NCBI GenBank assembly: GCA_021825295.1
Contig: JAKAHV010000030.1
Span: 1-39,809, forward strand
DNA from: Nitrospirota bacterium
GTDB lineage: Bacteria; Nitrospirota; Thermodesulfovibrionia; Thermodesulfovibrionales; JdFR-88
Direction: 5' to 3'
DNA length: 39,809 nucleotides
Shown here: in pieces, positions 26,932-36,326 of the stretch
Layout of the letters: every line of letters begins with the position of its first letter
How positions within the stretch are numbered: the first letter of the stretch is position 1
Notes under the pieces: generated by a model
Told to the model about the DNA's origin: nothing
Database searches by the model: none
What the model saw: the letters and a program-made list of their open reading frames with translations, nothing else
Made by a program: the position numbers and the translations under genes

Positions 26932-27132
26932 CTAATCCTTTTTATCGTCTGCTCCGCACGGTTCATTGTTTGCACATCTCCCCGGGCGGGGCGTTATATC
27001 TATTTCCTCCGGTTCCGCCATGGCCTTCTTAAAATTCCGGACTGCCTCCCGGAGCCCTCCGGCGGTCTCACGGACCCTGGAGAACCCCGTAATCGCGATC
27101 ACTATGATCAGTATTACTATGAGGTCTCCTAT
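26932..27132 (-). CDS. TatA/E-like small membrane protein with probable ATA start
   Basis: A 66-residue frame that resembles TatA, the pore-forming subunit of twin-arginine export. It has a short hydrophobic helix (D-L-I-V-I-L-I-I-V-I-A-I) and a hinge, then an amphipathic helix with G-L-R-E-A-V-R-N-F-K-K-A (compare S-L-G-K-A-I-R-E-F-K-K-A in TatA), and an acidic/hydrophilic tail. No ATG, GTG or TTG lies at the expected start. ATA at 27132-27130 lies 8 nt after AGGAGG, and its last two bases overlap the mobA TAG as A-T-A-G, like the common ATGA coupling. The hydrogenase small subunit needs Tat export, which makes a Tat component useful here. Confidence 0.65.
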   Translation of the reverse strand: MGDLIVILIIVIAITGFSRVRETAGGLREAVRNFKKAMAEPEEIDITPRPGRCANNEPCGADDKKD

Positions 27133-27761
27133 CGGATAAGCCCTCCTTTTTCCATTATCTTGTTTTGAAGGGCCAACGCCGCCTCCAGGTCTTCACCTGT
27201 ATTTATGTTAATAAACGAAAGCCCATCAGGGTCAACCCCCGCAACCTCCCTTTCGTCAAGTAAGACGGTCCCGGAGTCCGCGAGAAACTCCCGGAGCGCG
27301 GTCTTGCCGGCAGTCAGGCGCCCCTCCATGGAAGGCAGGCCCCGTGCTGAATAAAACGCGAAAAGGGGCTCCGGGCGCCCCTTCCACACCGGCGCGATGG
27401 CATCCCACCCTTCAGCCCCTCCTGAAGACCGCCTGATCGCCGCCATCCTGGACACAAGCCCGGGCCTTATGAAAGGCATGTCGCATGCGACGAAGAAGGC
27501 GTCGCTCTCACTGCCGCGGTACAGGGAGAGGGCCGAGAAGATGCCGGTCATGGGACCCTGGACGGGATAGACATCCCCGATGAGCGGCACACCCAGGTAA
27601 TAATACTTCTCCGGCTCGTTCGTGCTTACGGCCAGACTGCTGAAAGAACCGCTTAAAGCGGCAAGAATGCCCTCTATGAGCCTTTTGCCCCCGATCTCCA
27701 CAAGCCCCTTGGTTACAGGAAGCCGCCTGTTTTCACCTCCCGCGAGCACTACGGCAAGCAT
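27129..27761 (-). CDS. mobA: molybdenum cofactor guanylyltransferase MobA
   Basis: Attaches GMP to molybdopterin to form the guanine dinucleotide cofactor of enzymes such as formate dehydrogenase. The 210-residue nucleotidyltransferase has L-A-G-G-E-N-R-R at the start (usual L-A-G-G-x-S-x-R-M), T-K-G-L-V-E-I-G-G-K-R-L, a G-P-M-T-G-I loop, and the metal-binding A-C-D-M-P-F. The C-terminal I-N-I-N-T motif is usual. The lysine of the standard x-D-K is present in T-K-G, a slight variation; a related nucleotidyltransferase is less likely. It is the first gene of the long minus-strand run. Confidence 0.88.
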   Translation of the reverse strand: MLAVVLAGGENRRLPVTKGLVEIGGKRLIEGILAALSGSFSSLAVSTNEPEKYYYLGVPLIGDVYPVQGPMTGIFSALSLYRGSESDAFFVACDMPFIRPGLVSRMAAIRRSSGGAEGWDAIAPVWKGRPEPLFAFYSARGLPSMEGRLTAGKTALREFLADSGTVLLDEREVAGVDPDGLSFININTGEDLEAALALQNKIMEKGGLIR

Positions 27762-27860
27762 AGATTAGTTTATGAAAAACTGCTTAAAAATACAAGAAAA
27801 TATACCTTGCAGCCCGGTCCGGCAGGCCGGCGTTTTCTGGAAATTTCGCTGCCATCAAAC

Positions 27861-27892
27861 AAAAACCCCCCGGAATGCTCCGGGGGGTTTTT
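27861..27892. terminator. strong bidirectional intrinsic terminator
   Basis: A...CCCCCCGGA-ATGC-TCCGGGGGG...T: a perfect GC stem of about nine pairs with A5 before and T5 after, so it works on both strands. It lies 20 bp beyond the end of the dodecaheme gene and stops that operon before mobA. Confidence 0.92.
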
Positions 27893-27912
27893 GCCTTCAG
27901 CAGATGAAACGA

Positions 27913-30558
27913 TTAAGGCCTTGTTACAGCGGCAGGGTTTGCCGTGCCAGGCTTCTCACCGTTGTTTGCAAAGTAGTCCGCGACCCACTGGGCCTGCGTG
28001 GTAGCGACGTTGGCGGGGTTTGGCCAAGCGGCCGACAGGCCGGGTATCGCGTTCACGTTGATCGTGCCGGTCAGCTTCTCGTGCTCCAGCCAGTCTAAGG
28101 AGTCGAAGATCAGCCGCTTGACATAGACATCGTTGTGCGGGAACGCCCACGGCATCGCCTGCAGCGTCTTCATGTTGAAAGCCGCGCCCACGTCGCCCAT
28201 GCTATTCCACGCGGTTATCGAAAGCTTGCCGTAGTCATTGTAGAGTTGCTGCTGGAGCGCGCTAAGCGCCGCCTGGTACCCCGACTCGATGGTGTTCAGC
28301 TTGGTCGCAGTCATCTCGTAATTGCCGGTACCATGGCACGTGAGACAGACGTCATCTGTTATTATTCCGCTCACCAGCCCCACAGTGACGGCCTTGCCAT
28401 TGGTGGTAGCGGGGAACGTGACTGTGCCGGAGAACGAGGTGGCGTTGAAGATGTGGCTCGGCAGATCGGTGGCTCCCGTCCTCATGTGGCAGCTCACGCA
28501 CGGGCCATTATCGTCGAACCCGGCACTTGAGGCTGCGCCGGCTGGCGTGCCTATCGTGTCGTGCTTGAAGTGGCCGTTGCTGTAATTCGCCCCCGGGAAC
28601 TGATAGCCGACCGTTCTGTACATGATGCCGGCATCCTGCGCGTGGTGCGAGTCAACATCCGGCGCGCCGCCAGCATAGCCTACAGCGATGCCTTGGATAG
28701 TCGCAATGTTGTAGTTCTGCTGGACATACTGGCCGGTCTCCCTGCCGGAGTGGCAGTTTATGCAGATATACGAACCTCCCGGATAGTTGGTGTCCCCTTT
28801 CGCGGGGAAGCTGCTGCCGGAAGGAATCACATACGTGGTATGGCCATTGCTGTCGGTCATCGTGGCGGTCGAGAACTGGCCGGGGTTCCGGAGGTCGCCC
28901 ACGTCGGTCGTATGGCAGGCCCAGCAGTAGATAAGCTCGCCTTCTTGGCCGGTCGCCGTGGCCACGTCTTTTGCGGGGTCATAGCCCGCAGGGTTATTGG
29001 CCAGATCTCTGAAGCCGGTGGACGTATGGCACCTGTGGCAGGAGGTTTTGGTCTGCTGCCCATCCGTAAAGGCTCCCTCCGTCACGCCGGCCGAGTGGAC
29101 CGCGCTTGAGATCTCGGGGCCTGTGTCGCCGGCCGCTTTCGCCGCATTGTAGGCATTCAGTTTAGCTTGCAGTATGAAGCCCGCATGGGGCGATTCCGCC
29201 CACTGGTTGTTGATCGTCAAATCGGGGTTATGCGGGTTGTGGCAGTCCAGGCAGGCGCCTCCGTTGTTGTTGCCAGCCTTGTTGCTGTGAACATCCGTGG
29301 TGTTTATTATGTAGCCCTCAACGGTTTTCGTAGCAGGGTCATCATAGTGGGTGTACGCGGGCGTCTGGAACCAATCATAAGTCCCTTCTCCTCCGAATAC
29401 GCCCACTCTGCCGTACTGGCTCGCGGCAATGTCGTGATGGCCGACCTCCGGGTTCCCGCTGGAGTCGTTTCCACCCACAAGCCACTTGCCGTCATTGGGA
29501 TTCTCGAGCTGGTGGCAGTTGTTGCACGTCGCAAACTGGCCGGACCACTTCTGGCCGGAGACGGTTGTGGCGTTTAGCAGCAGGCCCGCGTTGCCGTAAA
29601 GGGTCCCGGTGCCGGCGGACGCATCGGCCGCTGCGCCCGACGTCCCGCCTATATTGTTATGCGGGTCGTGGCAGGTGCGGCACTGCACCGGAGAGGCGTC
29701 CACAACCGGGTTAGCGACGCCGTCATTCGGGAATTGCGCGTCAAGCTGCCCGGAGTCGCCGTTTGCGTACTTGTAGAGTCTCGCCCCCTCGTCGGTATGG
29801 CACCTGGAGCAGAGCCCCTTGACGTCGGTAGTGCTGCCCGAAACGTAGTTGGGCGACTTTATCGAATTCTTGTGCGAGTTCGCGGCATTTTCATACGCGA
29901 CTTCAATGCTGGTGCGCCCCGCCGGCACGATCGTGAGGTTCGCCGGCCTTGGCATGTCCGGAGACGCCACCGGGAAGTTCTCCGGGTGGTATGTAATATG
30001 GTCTGCGACCGGACCAGCATGGCAGCTTCCGACGCTGGTGTTGCCGCAGGCCGTCCAGTCAGGCGTCGGGTTGGGTATCGGGCCCGTGCCGAAATGCTGG
30101 CCGCCTGCGCCGTGGCAGGCTTCGCAGGTGACTGCGGCAAGGCCTTCGGAAGGCACGTCCGCCGCGGGAATCAGCGACTGGATTGTCGTGCCGTCCGGGT
30201 CGTCGGGGGCGCCTATCGGGTCGTGGCAAGTGAGGCAGGTGCCGGTCTCGCCACTGGGCAGGGTGACCGGCGTGGTGGATGCGGCGTTATTGTGGGTGCT
30301 GTGAATCGCATGTTCCCCCTGCAGGTAGTCGTTTACGACATCGTTCGAGATTCCGGTGTCCTGTATATTAATCGTTTTATGACAACTGATGCACGTGGAG
30401 GCGCCAACGTATTGCACGCCCGTTTTCGGGTCGGAGCCGAAGTGGGCCGTTGCGGCCGAGTCTGACCCGGCCTTGTAGCCGCTGCCGCAGCCGGAGAGAA
30501 CCAACAAGACCATGGGAATCCATAAAAACAGCACCGTCGACCTGGCAAGCTTTCTCAT
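27913..30558 (-). CDS. outer-membrane lipoprotein cytochrome c, 12 CxxCH hemes (OmcB-like)
   Basis: An 881-residue multiheme cytochrome. The signal ends in lipobox L-S-G-C (Cys24), so it is lipid-anchored. Twelve CxxCH sites occur (near residues 56, 108, 145, 250, 293, 345, 436, 507, 545, 599, 687 and 738). C171-x7-C179-H180 could be a non-standard thirteenth site. The last 130 residues have no heme motif. Its partners upstream are a 9-heme cytochrome and a barrel, the same gene set as Geobacter porin-cytochrome conduits (OmbB-OmaB-OmcB, the last with 12 hemes). Likely role: terminal outer-surface reductase or oxidase of an electron conduit. The substrate is unknown. A strong terminator follows. 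Confidence 0.9.
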   Translation of the reverse strand: MRKLARSTVLFLWIPMVLLVLSGCGSGYKAGSDSAATAHFGSDPKTGVQYVGASTCISCHKTINIQDTGISNDVVNDYLQGEHAIHSTHNNAASTTPVTLPSGETGTCLTCHDPIGAPDDPDGTTIQSLIPAADVPSEGLAAVTCEACHGAGGQHFGTGPIPNPTPDWTACGNTSVGSCHAGPVADHITYHPENFPVASPDMPRPANLTIVPAGRTSIEVAYENAANSHKNSIKSPNYVSGSTTDVKGLCSRCHTDEGARLYKYANGDSGQLDAQFPNDGVANPVVDASPVQCRTCHDPHNNIGGTSGAAADASAGTGTLYGNAGLLLNATTVSGQKWSGQFATCNNCHQLENPNDGKWLVGGNDSSGNPEVGHHDIAASQYGRVGVFGGEGTYDWFQTPAYTHYDDPATKTVEGYIINTTDVHSNKAGNNNGGACLDCHNPHNPDLTINNQWAESPHAGFILQAKLNAYNAAKAAGDTGPEISSAVHSAGVTEGAFTDGQQTKTSCHRCHTSTGFRDLANNPAGYDPAKDVATATGQEGELIYCWACHTTDVGDLRNPGQFSTATMTDSNGHTTYVIPSGSSFPAKGDTNYPGGSYICINCHSGRETGQYVQQNYNIATIQGIAVGYAGGAPDVDSHHAQDAGIMYRTVGYQFPGANYSNGHFKHDTIGTPAGAASSAGFDDNGPCVSCHMRTGATDLPSHIFNATSFSGTVTFPATTNGKAVTVGLVSGIITDDVCLTCHGTGNYEMTATKLNTIESGYQAALSALQQQLYNDYGKLSITAWNSMGDVGAAFNMKTLQAMPWAFPHNDVYVKRLIFDSLDWLEHEKLTGTINVNAIPGLSAAWPNPANVATTQAQWVADYFANNGEKPGTANPAAVTRP
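30019..30048 (-). other. non-standard CX7CH motif in the dodecaheme cytochrome
   Basis: Codons 171-180 read C-G-N-T-S-V-G-S-C-H, followed by further His (H187, H191) that could be axial ligands. It sits between the third and fourth CxxCH sites. Whether heme attaches cannot be told from sequence. Confidence 0.4.
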
Positions 30559-30574
30559 AATGATAACTCCCTTT

Positions 30575-31378
30575 CTAGTGGCATTTTACACATGTTCTGT
30601 TGCCGGCCGCGCTCTGCAGCCTGCCAGCAAAACCGTTTGCATGCAAAATATGGCCTGCTGAATCGAGTGTCCCGCTCCACCCCCTCGGATGGGGGTCTAT
30701 CTTCAGCCCCGTCATGGCGCTGTGGCATTTCAGGCAGACATTTCCGTCGGGATGGCATGTCTGGCAGGACTCGAGGTTAGTCCTTGCCTCCCTGGCATGG
30801 TCCTCCGCCCAGACATTCTGCGGCAGGACGCTGTTTGGATGGCATGTCTGGCACTGCGAAGGCGTAAAAGTCGCGTGCTTCGGACCTACCGCGGAGACCT
30901 CGAGGTCTGAAAACCCCTCCCGGTGCGAGACGAGATTCAGGGTAGCCCTGGGAAATTTGTTGTGGCAGTCTTCGCAAAAACTCTTTGCGTCATGGCAGCG
31001 GTAACATGACCTGGGGTCATCCAGCGCCTTTATCGGATGGATTTCGATGAAATCCGTGCGGTGGGATTTAGGCGTGTAATCCACGCCGAAGTTCGAGACC
31101 TGCAGGTCGGGAGTCAGTCCGCCGCCTGTGTGGCAGTCCAGGCAGAAGGAGAGCTGGTGGCAGTCCTTGCAGTTGCTGGGCTTTTTTTCGGCGTATAGCC
31201 TGTGGGTGGTCACCCACATGCTGTCGTGGTTCGCGGGCACCCCTTCCGCCTGGTGGCATTGCGCGCAGTACTTCAGCTTCAGATTGGCGTATTGGGTGTG
31301 GTCCACGTAATTTTCCGCCCGGACATAAACTGCCGGCAGCAGCAAAATTACGGCGATGATTAAAATGATCCTTTTCAT
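30575..31378 (-). CDS. periplasmic 9-heme cytochrome c (OmaB-like)
   Basis: A 267-residue protein with a Sec signal (about 1-21, ending V-R-A-E) and nine CxxCH sites (near 38, 70, 79, 125, 135, 176, 205, 215, 263). The last site, C-V-K-C-H, ends exactly at the C-terminus. Many extra His residues can serve as distal ligands. It lies between the barrel and the 12-heme lipoprotein in the operon. It probably fits inside the barrel from the periplasm and passes electrons across the outer membrane, as MtrA or OmaB do (8-10 hemes). It is a plausible one-heme-per-29-residue nanowire module. Confidence 0.88.
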   Translation of the reverse strand: MKRIILIIAVILLLPAVYVRAENYVDHTQYANLKLKYCAQCHQAEGVPANHDSMWVTTHRLYAEKKPSNCKDCHQLSFCLDCHTGGGLTPDLQVSNFGVDYTPKSHRTDFIEIHPIKALDDPRSCYRCHDAKSFCEDCHNKFPRATLNLVSHREGFSDLEVSAVGPKHATFTPSQCQTCHPNSVLPQNVWAEDHAREARTNLESCQTCHPDGNVCLKCHSAMTGLKIDPHPRGWSGTLDSAGHILHANGFAGRLQSAAGNRTCVKCH

Positions 31379-31394
31379 TGCTTGCCCCTTTCCT

Positions 31395-32753
31395 CTACAT
31401 CTGCCAGTTCAATATTAATCGTCCCAATGTCTGGTGGCTGAAATCCGGGTTGGAGTCTTCCTCCATCCTTGCCGCGCAGGACAGGTTTTTCTTCAGGCTG
31501 TAGTCGGCCCCGATCCAAAGCCTCGTGGCCGAATCGTCGCTCTGTACATCCGGAATGGTGGTGATGAAGACAGGCTTTTCGTATGTGTCAAACTGGGCGC
31601 CGCCCGAAAGCATCAGCTTTTTGACCGGCTGGTAATCGCAGGAGACATCAAACCCTACCAGGTGGCCGGCAAAACCCTCCTGATCGCTCACGTCCGCGGT
31701 CAGGGAGATATTGTCCTCGGGGCGTATCTTCGACCCTATCGTAAACACGTTTGCGGTATCGTCCTCGCTGTAATCCTGCCAGGAGTAGGACCCGAACACG
31801 CTCACGGGAATTTTAAGGCGGGATTCGAGGTTGTATTCAGCCCTGAGGCGGTATTCCTGATATTTGTCGACCGCAAACACACTGTAAATGTCGGTCGCGT
31901 CGAACTTGGGATAAACGAAGTAGTACTCCCCTTTCACCATGAGGTCTACCGTTGGGAAAACATCCACACCCAGGGTGGCCTCGTCGATGACATTGTCCAG
32001 GCGGTCGTAACGGACCTCGCCATAGGGGCTTGCCATGCCTATGACGCGCCTGAAGTTGAGGCCGAACTCCTGCCTGGCGCGGTCATATTCGTCGAAGGTC
32101 TGCACGTAGCTTAAGCCGAGCTGAGTCAGTCTGACGTTCACAAGGTGGATGTCCATGCCGAAAAACAGGTTTCCGCTCTGGGAGTATTCGCTGTCCAGGG
32201 AGTAAACGACATTTCTTCCGCCTGAGAGGGTTACGGCTATCGGCAGCCGGCTTATTCGGGACAAGTCCACGTTTGCCGTGAGTCCGTCCAGAATGGAGGT
32301 GCCGGCGGTGTAGTTGACCCACTGCCTGCCCGCGCGGAAAGAGAGAACAGCGCTGGGCGCGTAGTCGGCGTAAAGATAATAAAGCCTGCCAAGCCCGTCA
32401 TCCGATCTTACGGCGGGGGCCCCGAAATCCTTCCATATCCTCCCATAGCCCGTGACGGAAACCTCTTTTCCCACCGGAGTTACGCTGAGCCTCATGTACT
32501 GGGAAAGGATATTCTGGTCCCCGTCCAGGGCATCCGGACCAAACAGAAATTGAGTGGAAGAGGTTGTTTCAACCGTGGCTTGAGCGCCGGCAATCCTGGC
32601 GGCAAGAAAACAGGACAGCAGGACAAAGGCAAATGCAAGGAGCCGTCGCTGTCTGCGGGATATGAAATCCCGCGGGGGGCTTATCGGCTTTTGCGTGTGT
32701 TCATCATGCTCTTTCTTCCTGAGTACATATCCGGGAAAGGCGTGGACCATCAT
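31395..32753 (-). CDS. outer-membrane beta-barrel porin of a porin-cytochrome conduit
   Basis: A 452-residue protein with an extended N-terminal region (about 37 residues) before a hydrophobic signal segment ending A-G-A-Q-A. The mature part has alternating aromatic strands (V-T-G-Y-G-R-I-W, R-L-Y-Y-L-Y-A-D-Y, G-E-Y-Y-F-V-Y, L-W-I-G-A-D-Y-S-L) and ends L-I-L-N-W-Q-M, which fits a beta-barrel. The start at 32753 is set by GAGGAG 6 nt upstream. Operon position before two multiheme cytochromes makes an MtrB/OmbB-like sheath role likely. Sequence similarity to those families cannot be checked here. It is shorter than MtrB (about 700). Confidence 0.82.
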   Translation of the reverse strand: MMVHAFPGYVLRKKEHDEHTQKPISPPRDFISRRQRRLLAFAFVLLSCFLAARIAGAQATVETTSSTQFLFGPDALDGDQNILSQYMRLSVTPVGKEVSVTGYGRIWKDFGAPAVRSDDGLGRLYYLYADYAPSAVLSFRAGRQWVNYTAGTSILDGLTANVDLSRISRLPIAVTLSGGRNVVYSLDSEYSQSGNLFFGMDIHLVNVRLTQLGLSYVQTFDEYDRARQEFGLNFRRVIGMASPYGEVRYDRLDNVIDEATLGVDVFPTVDLMVKGEYYFVYPKFDATDIYSVFAVDKYQEYRLRAEYNLESRLKIPVSVFGSYSWQDYSEDDTANVFTIGSKIRPEDNISLTADVSDQEGFAGHLVGFDVSCDYQPVKKLMLSGGAQFDTYEKPVFITTIPDVQSDDSATRLWIGADYSLKKNLSCAARMEEDSNPDFSHQTLGRLILNWQM

Positions 32754-32767
32754 AAGTTTCTCCTCAA

Positions 32768-32947
32768 TTAATTAAGTGTGCCCTTGCGCAGACGAACAGC
32801 CGGCAAGGACTTTCCCAAAACGTCTTCACCCTGCCAGTGCTCACGGTTTCCTGCAGATTGTTTAACAAAAGAAGCGAGCCATTTGCTCCAGCCATTAATT
32901 TGACCTGCGTCGTTATTCGCATCCACGGTTGAGTTTATGTTTGGCAT
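32768..32947 (-). CDS. 59-residue small protein, first gene of the conduit operon
   Basis: ATG at 32947 lies 4 nt after a strong AAGGAGG site and the frame runs to TAA at 32768-32770. The product (M-P-N-I-N-S-T-V-D-A... to R-K-G-T-L-N) has no signal peptide or membrane helix. It is polar, with three Trp (two in W-S-K-W and one in H-W-Q-G) and no Cys or Pro-rich part. A -35/-10 pair lies 43 bp upstream, and the porin starts 14 bp downstream with its own ribosome-binding site. I do not recognise the family. It may be a regulator, chaperone or leader for the conduit. Fairly sure it is translated. Confidence 0.7.
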   Translation of the reverse strand: MPNINSTVDANNDAGQINGWSKWLASFVKQSAGNREHWQGEDVLGKSLPAVRLRKGTLN

Positions 32948-32989
32948 AACCCCTCCTTAGCCTTCTCTATCGGCAATTTATAAAAGAAA

Positions 32990-33018
32990 CTTAAATAAAA
33001 AATCACTTCACTTGTCAA
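32990..33018 (-). promoter_or_regulatory. promoter of the porin-cytochrome operon
   Basis: On the minus strand a perfect TTGACA (33018-33013), 17-nt spacer, then TTTAAG (32995-32990), four of six to the -10 consensus. It lies about 43 bp before the 59-codon gene. Confidence 0.65.
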
Positions 33019-33218
33019 TTTCATCTTTAAGTAGATATCCAGCCACGTTTTTATAGTTCGGAGTTCGGATATAGGTGAGCCGGTGATGATTTTCCGGTTG
33101 CAAACGGGATGTAGAGACAAGTTAAAGAGGGTCCGAACGCGGTCAGCAGCGGCAGAAAGAACGTGATACCGAAATCTTCAGGCCATAAGAGAAAGACAAT
33201 TCATGAAGCGAATATTTT

Positions 33219-33455
33219 TCAGGCCTCTTCGGCCTCGAGGGCCCTCAGTATCTCCTCGATAAAGCCGAGGGCGTCGCTGGCGGCGTCCTCCTCCACCTTC
33301 TGGATGGCAAAGCCTGCATGGACAAGCACATATTCGCCGACGGCGGCCTCCTCCGGCAGGAGCATAAGGCTGATCTTCCTTCTAGCCCCATAGACGTCGA
33401 CGGTGGCCTCGAAGCCGTTTTTCTCTATTATTCTTGATGGTATGGCCAAACACAT
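33219..33455 (-). CDS. hypC: hydrogenase maturation chaperone HypC
   Basis: Small chaperone that delivers the Fe(CN)2CO unit to the hydrogenase large subunit. The 78-residue protein starts with the diagnostic M-C-L-A-I-P, where Cys2 is the key residue, and has D-V-Y-G-A-R-R-K-I-S and the V-G-E-Y-V-L-V-H-A-G-F-A-I motif. It overlaps the protease gene by 28 bp as the last gene of the hydrogenase operon. Other hyp genes (A, B, D, E, F) are not in the window. Confidence 0.93.
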   Translation of the reverse strand: MCLAIPSRIIEKNGFEATVDVYGARRKISLMLLPEEAAVGEYVLVHAGFAIQKVEEDAASDALGFIEEILRALEAEEA

Positions 33456-33940
33456 TCCGTTTTACCCTTTGCCCGCACGCCCCAGTCCTCGAGCTTCCCA
33501 AGCACGGCGGCCACCAGGGCGGGCATAGCCGCCCCGACCGGGGCGGACAGTTCAAGCCCCATCTCCACTTTCGAGGGCTGCACGCCGGCCAGGCAAATCT
33601 CCTCAGGCGCACTGCCGGTGATGTCCATGGCGAAAAGGAGGTCCTGGAGGCCTATCTGATGGACGGAGAATTTCTGGCAGAGGGCGGCAGGCACCTGCCG
33701 CCCCTCGTAAAGTTTAACCGTGGCCGGGGGCAAGTCCGCGTTCACCGCGTCGATTATGAGCAGGCGGCGCGTCCCCTCGATATAGAAAAGCAGATCAAGC
33801 CCCATGGTCCCCCCGTCTATGAGGCGCACGTCCCCGGGGAAACGATACCCCTCATCCAGCGCCCTTATGGCGTGCACCCCCACCCCCTCGTCCGACATCA
33901 GGAGGTTTCCGATCCCCAGTACGCTTATGCTCATTCCCAT
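33428..33940 (-). CDS. hyaD: [NiFe] hydrogenase maturation protease (HyaD/HybD family)
   Basis: Endopeptidase that removes the C-terminal tail of the large subunit after nickel insertion. The 170-residue protein begins L-G-I-G-N-L-L-M-S-D-E-G-V-G, with nickel-sensing Glu in S-D-E-G. Further motifs are I-D-A-V-N-A-D (Asp) and V-H-Q-I-G-L-Q-D-L-L (His). These three Ni ligands match HybD. It overlaps the cytochrome b gene by 10 bp and hypC by 28 bp. Its expected target, a tail of 15 residues after D-P-C-M-A-C-A-V-H, is present in the large subunit here. Confidence 0.93.
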   Translation of the reverse strand: MGMSISVLGIGNLLMSDEGVGVHAIRALDEGYRFPGDVRLIDGGTMGLDLLFYIEGTRRLLIIDAVNADLPPATVKLYEGRQVPAALCQKFSVHQIGLQDLLFAMDITGSAPEEICLAGVQPSKVEMGLELSAPVGAAMPALVAAVLGKLEDWGVRAKGKTECVWPYHQE

Positions 33941-34593
33941 TCCTGGCCGGTTATGAACTTGTATCCTCCGAAGATCGAGCCCATGAGCCCGTTGTGCTCA
34001 GCCGAGTCCAGCCAGACCGCCAGATATACGTGGATAAGCACAACCACCCATATGAAATACATGACCATGTGGTGCCAGAACCTTATCGTAGCGGCGTGCA
34101 TCAGGCCAAGCATCCAGCCGCCGAGCACCATGTGGAAAAACGGCACGGGCCTGGTGTATGACCAGAGCGCAAACCCGGAGAATATCTGGAACAGGAACAT
34201 GAGAAACAAGACGAAATACGCGATGCCCGCGCACATCGTATGCCCGGCCGCGTAGGGTGGCTTTTTGCTCATGAACAGGTAATACCTGGTCGCCCCCCCG
34301 AGGTCATGTCTCTGCCGCTCCGTGAGCGGCAGAAAGACCCTCCAGTTGGCGTAACGGTTTCCGGCAAAGGCCCAGTAGACCCTGATGACGATCATCATCA
34401 AAAAAAGATAGGCCGCAACCAGGTGGATGAACCGCATCGTCCCCATCGTGTAACTCCTGTCAGACAGCGGGTGAAGAAAGGGATTTCCGATGTAGATGCC
34501 GGTAAAGGAGAGGGCGATGATCGAGAAAAAATTCACCCAGTGGGTGAGCCTGACAGGGACTTCCCAGATGTATACCCGCTTACGCTCCGTCAT
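33931..34593 (-). CDS. hyaC: hydrogenase b-type cytochrome subunit
   Basis: Membrane diheme cytochrome b that carries electrons from the hydrogenase small subunit to quinone. The 220-residue protein has about four membrane helices and heme-type His in R-L-T-H-W-V-N-F, F-I-H-L-V-A-A-Y, and M-H-A-A-T-I-R-F-W-H-H-M-V-M-Y. The start at 34593 (M-T-E-R-K-R) has AAGGAGG 9 nt upstream; a longer in-frame start would intrude on the large-subunit gene. It lies between the large subunit and the protease, the classical HyaABCD order. Confidence 0.92.
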   Translation of the reverse strand: MTERKRVYIWEVPVRLTHWVNFFSIIALSFTGIYIGNPFLHPLSDRSYTMGTMRFIHLVAAYLFLMMIVIRVYWAFAGNRYANWRVFLPLTERQRHDLGGATRYYLFMSKKPPYAAGHTMCAGIAYFVLFLMFLFQIFSGFALWSYTRPVPFFHMVLGGWMLGLMHAATIRFWHHMVMYFIWVVVLIHVYLAVWLDSAEHNGLMGSIFGGYKFITGQEWE

Positions 34594-34613
34594 GGTTTTG
34601 CCCTCCTTCCCTT

Positions 34614-36323
<1,710 letters not shown>

Positions 36324-36326
36324 ATC

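Noticed and set aside
29659..30465. Long plus-strand frames opposite the dodecaheme cytochrome
   Set aside because: They are antisense shadows made by the GC-rich codon pattern; the minus-strand frame has 12 heme motifs and a lipobox.
32935..33120. 61-codon minus-strand frame upstream of the conduit operon
   Set aside because: It spans the predicted promoter and ribosome-binding site of the 59-codon gene and has no ribosome-binding site of its own.
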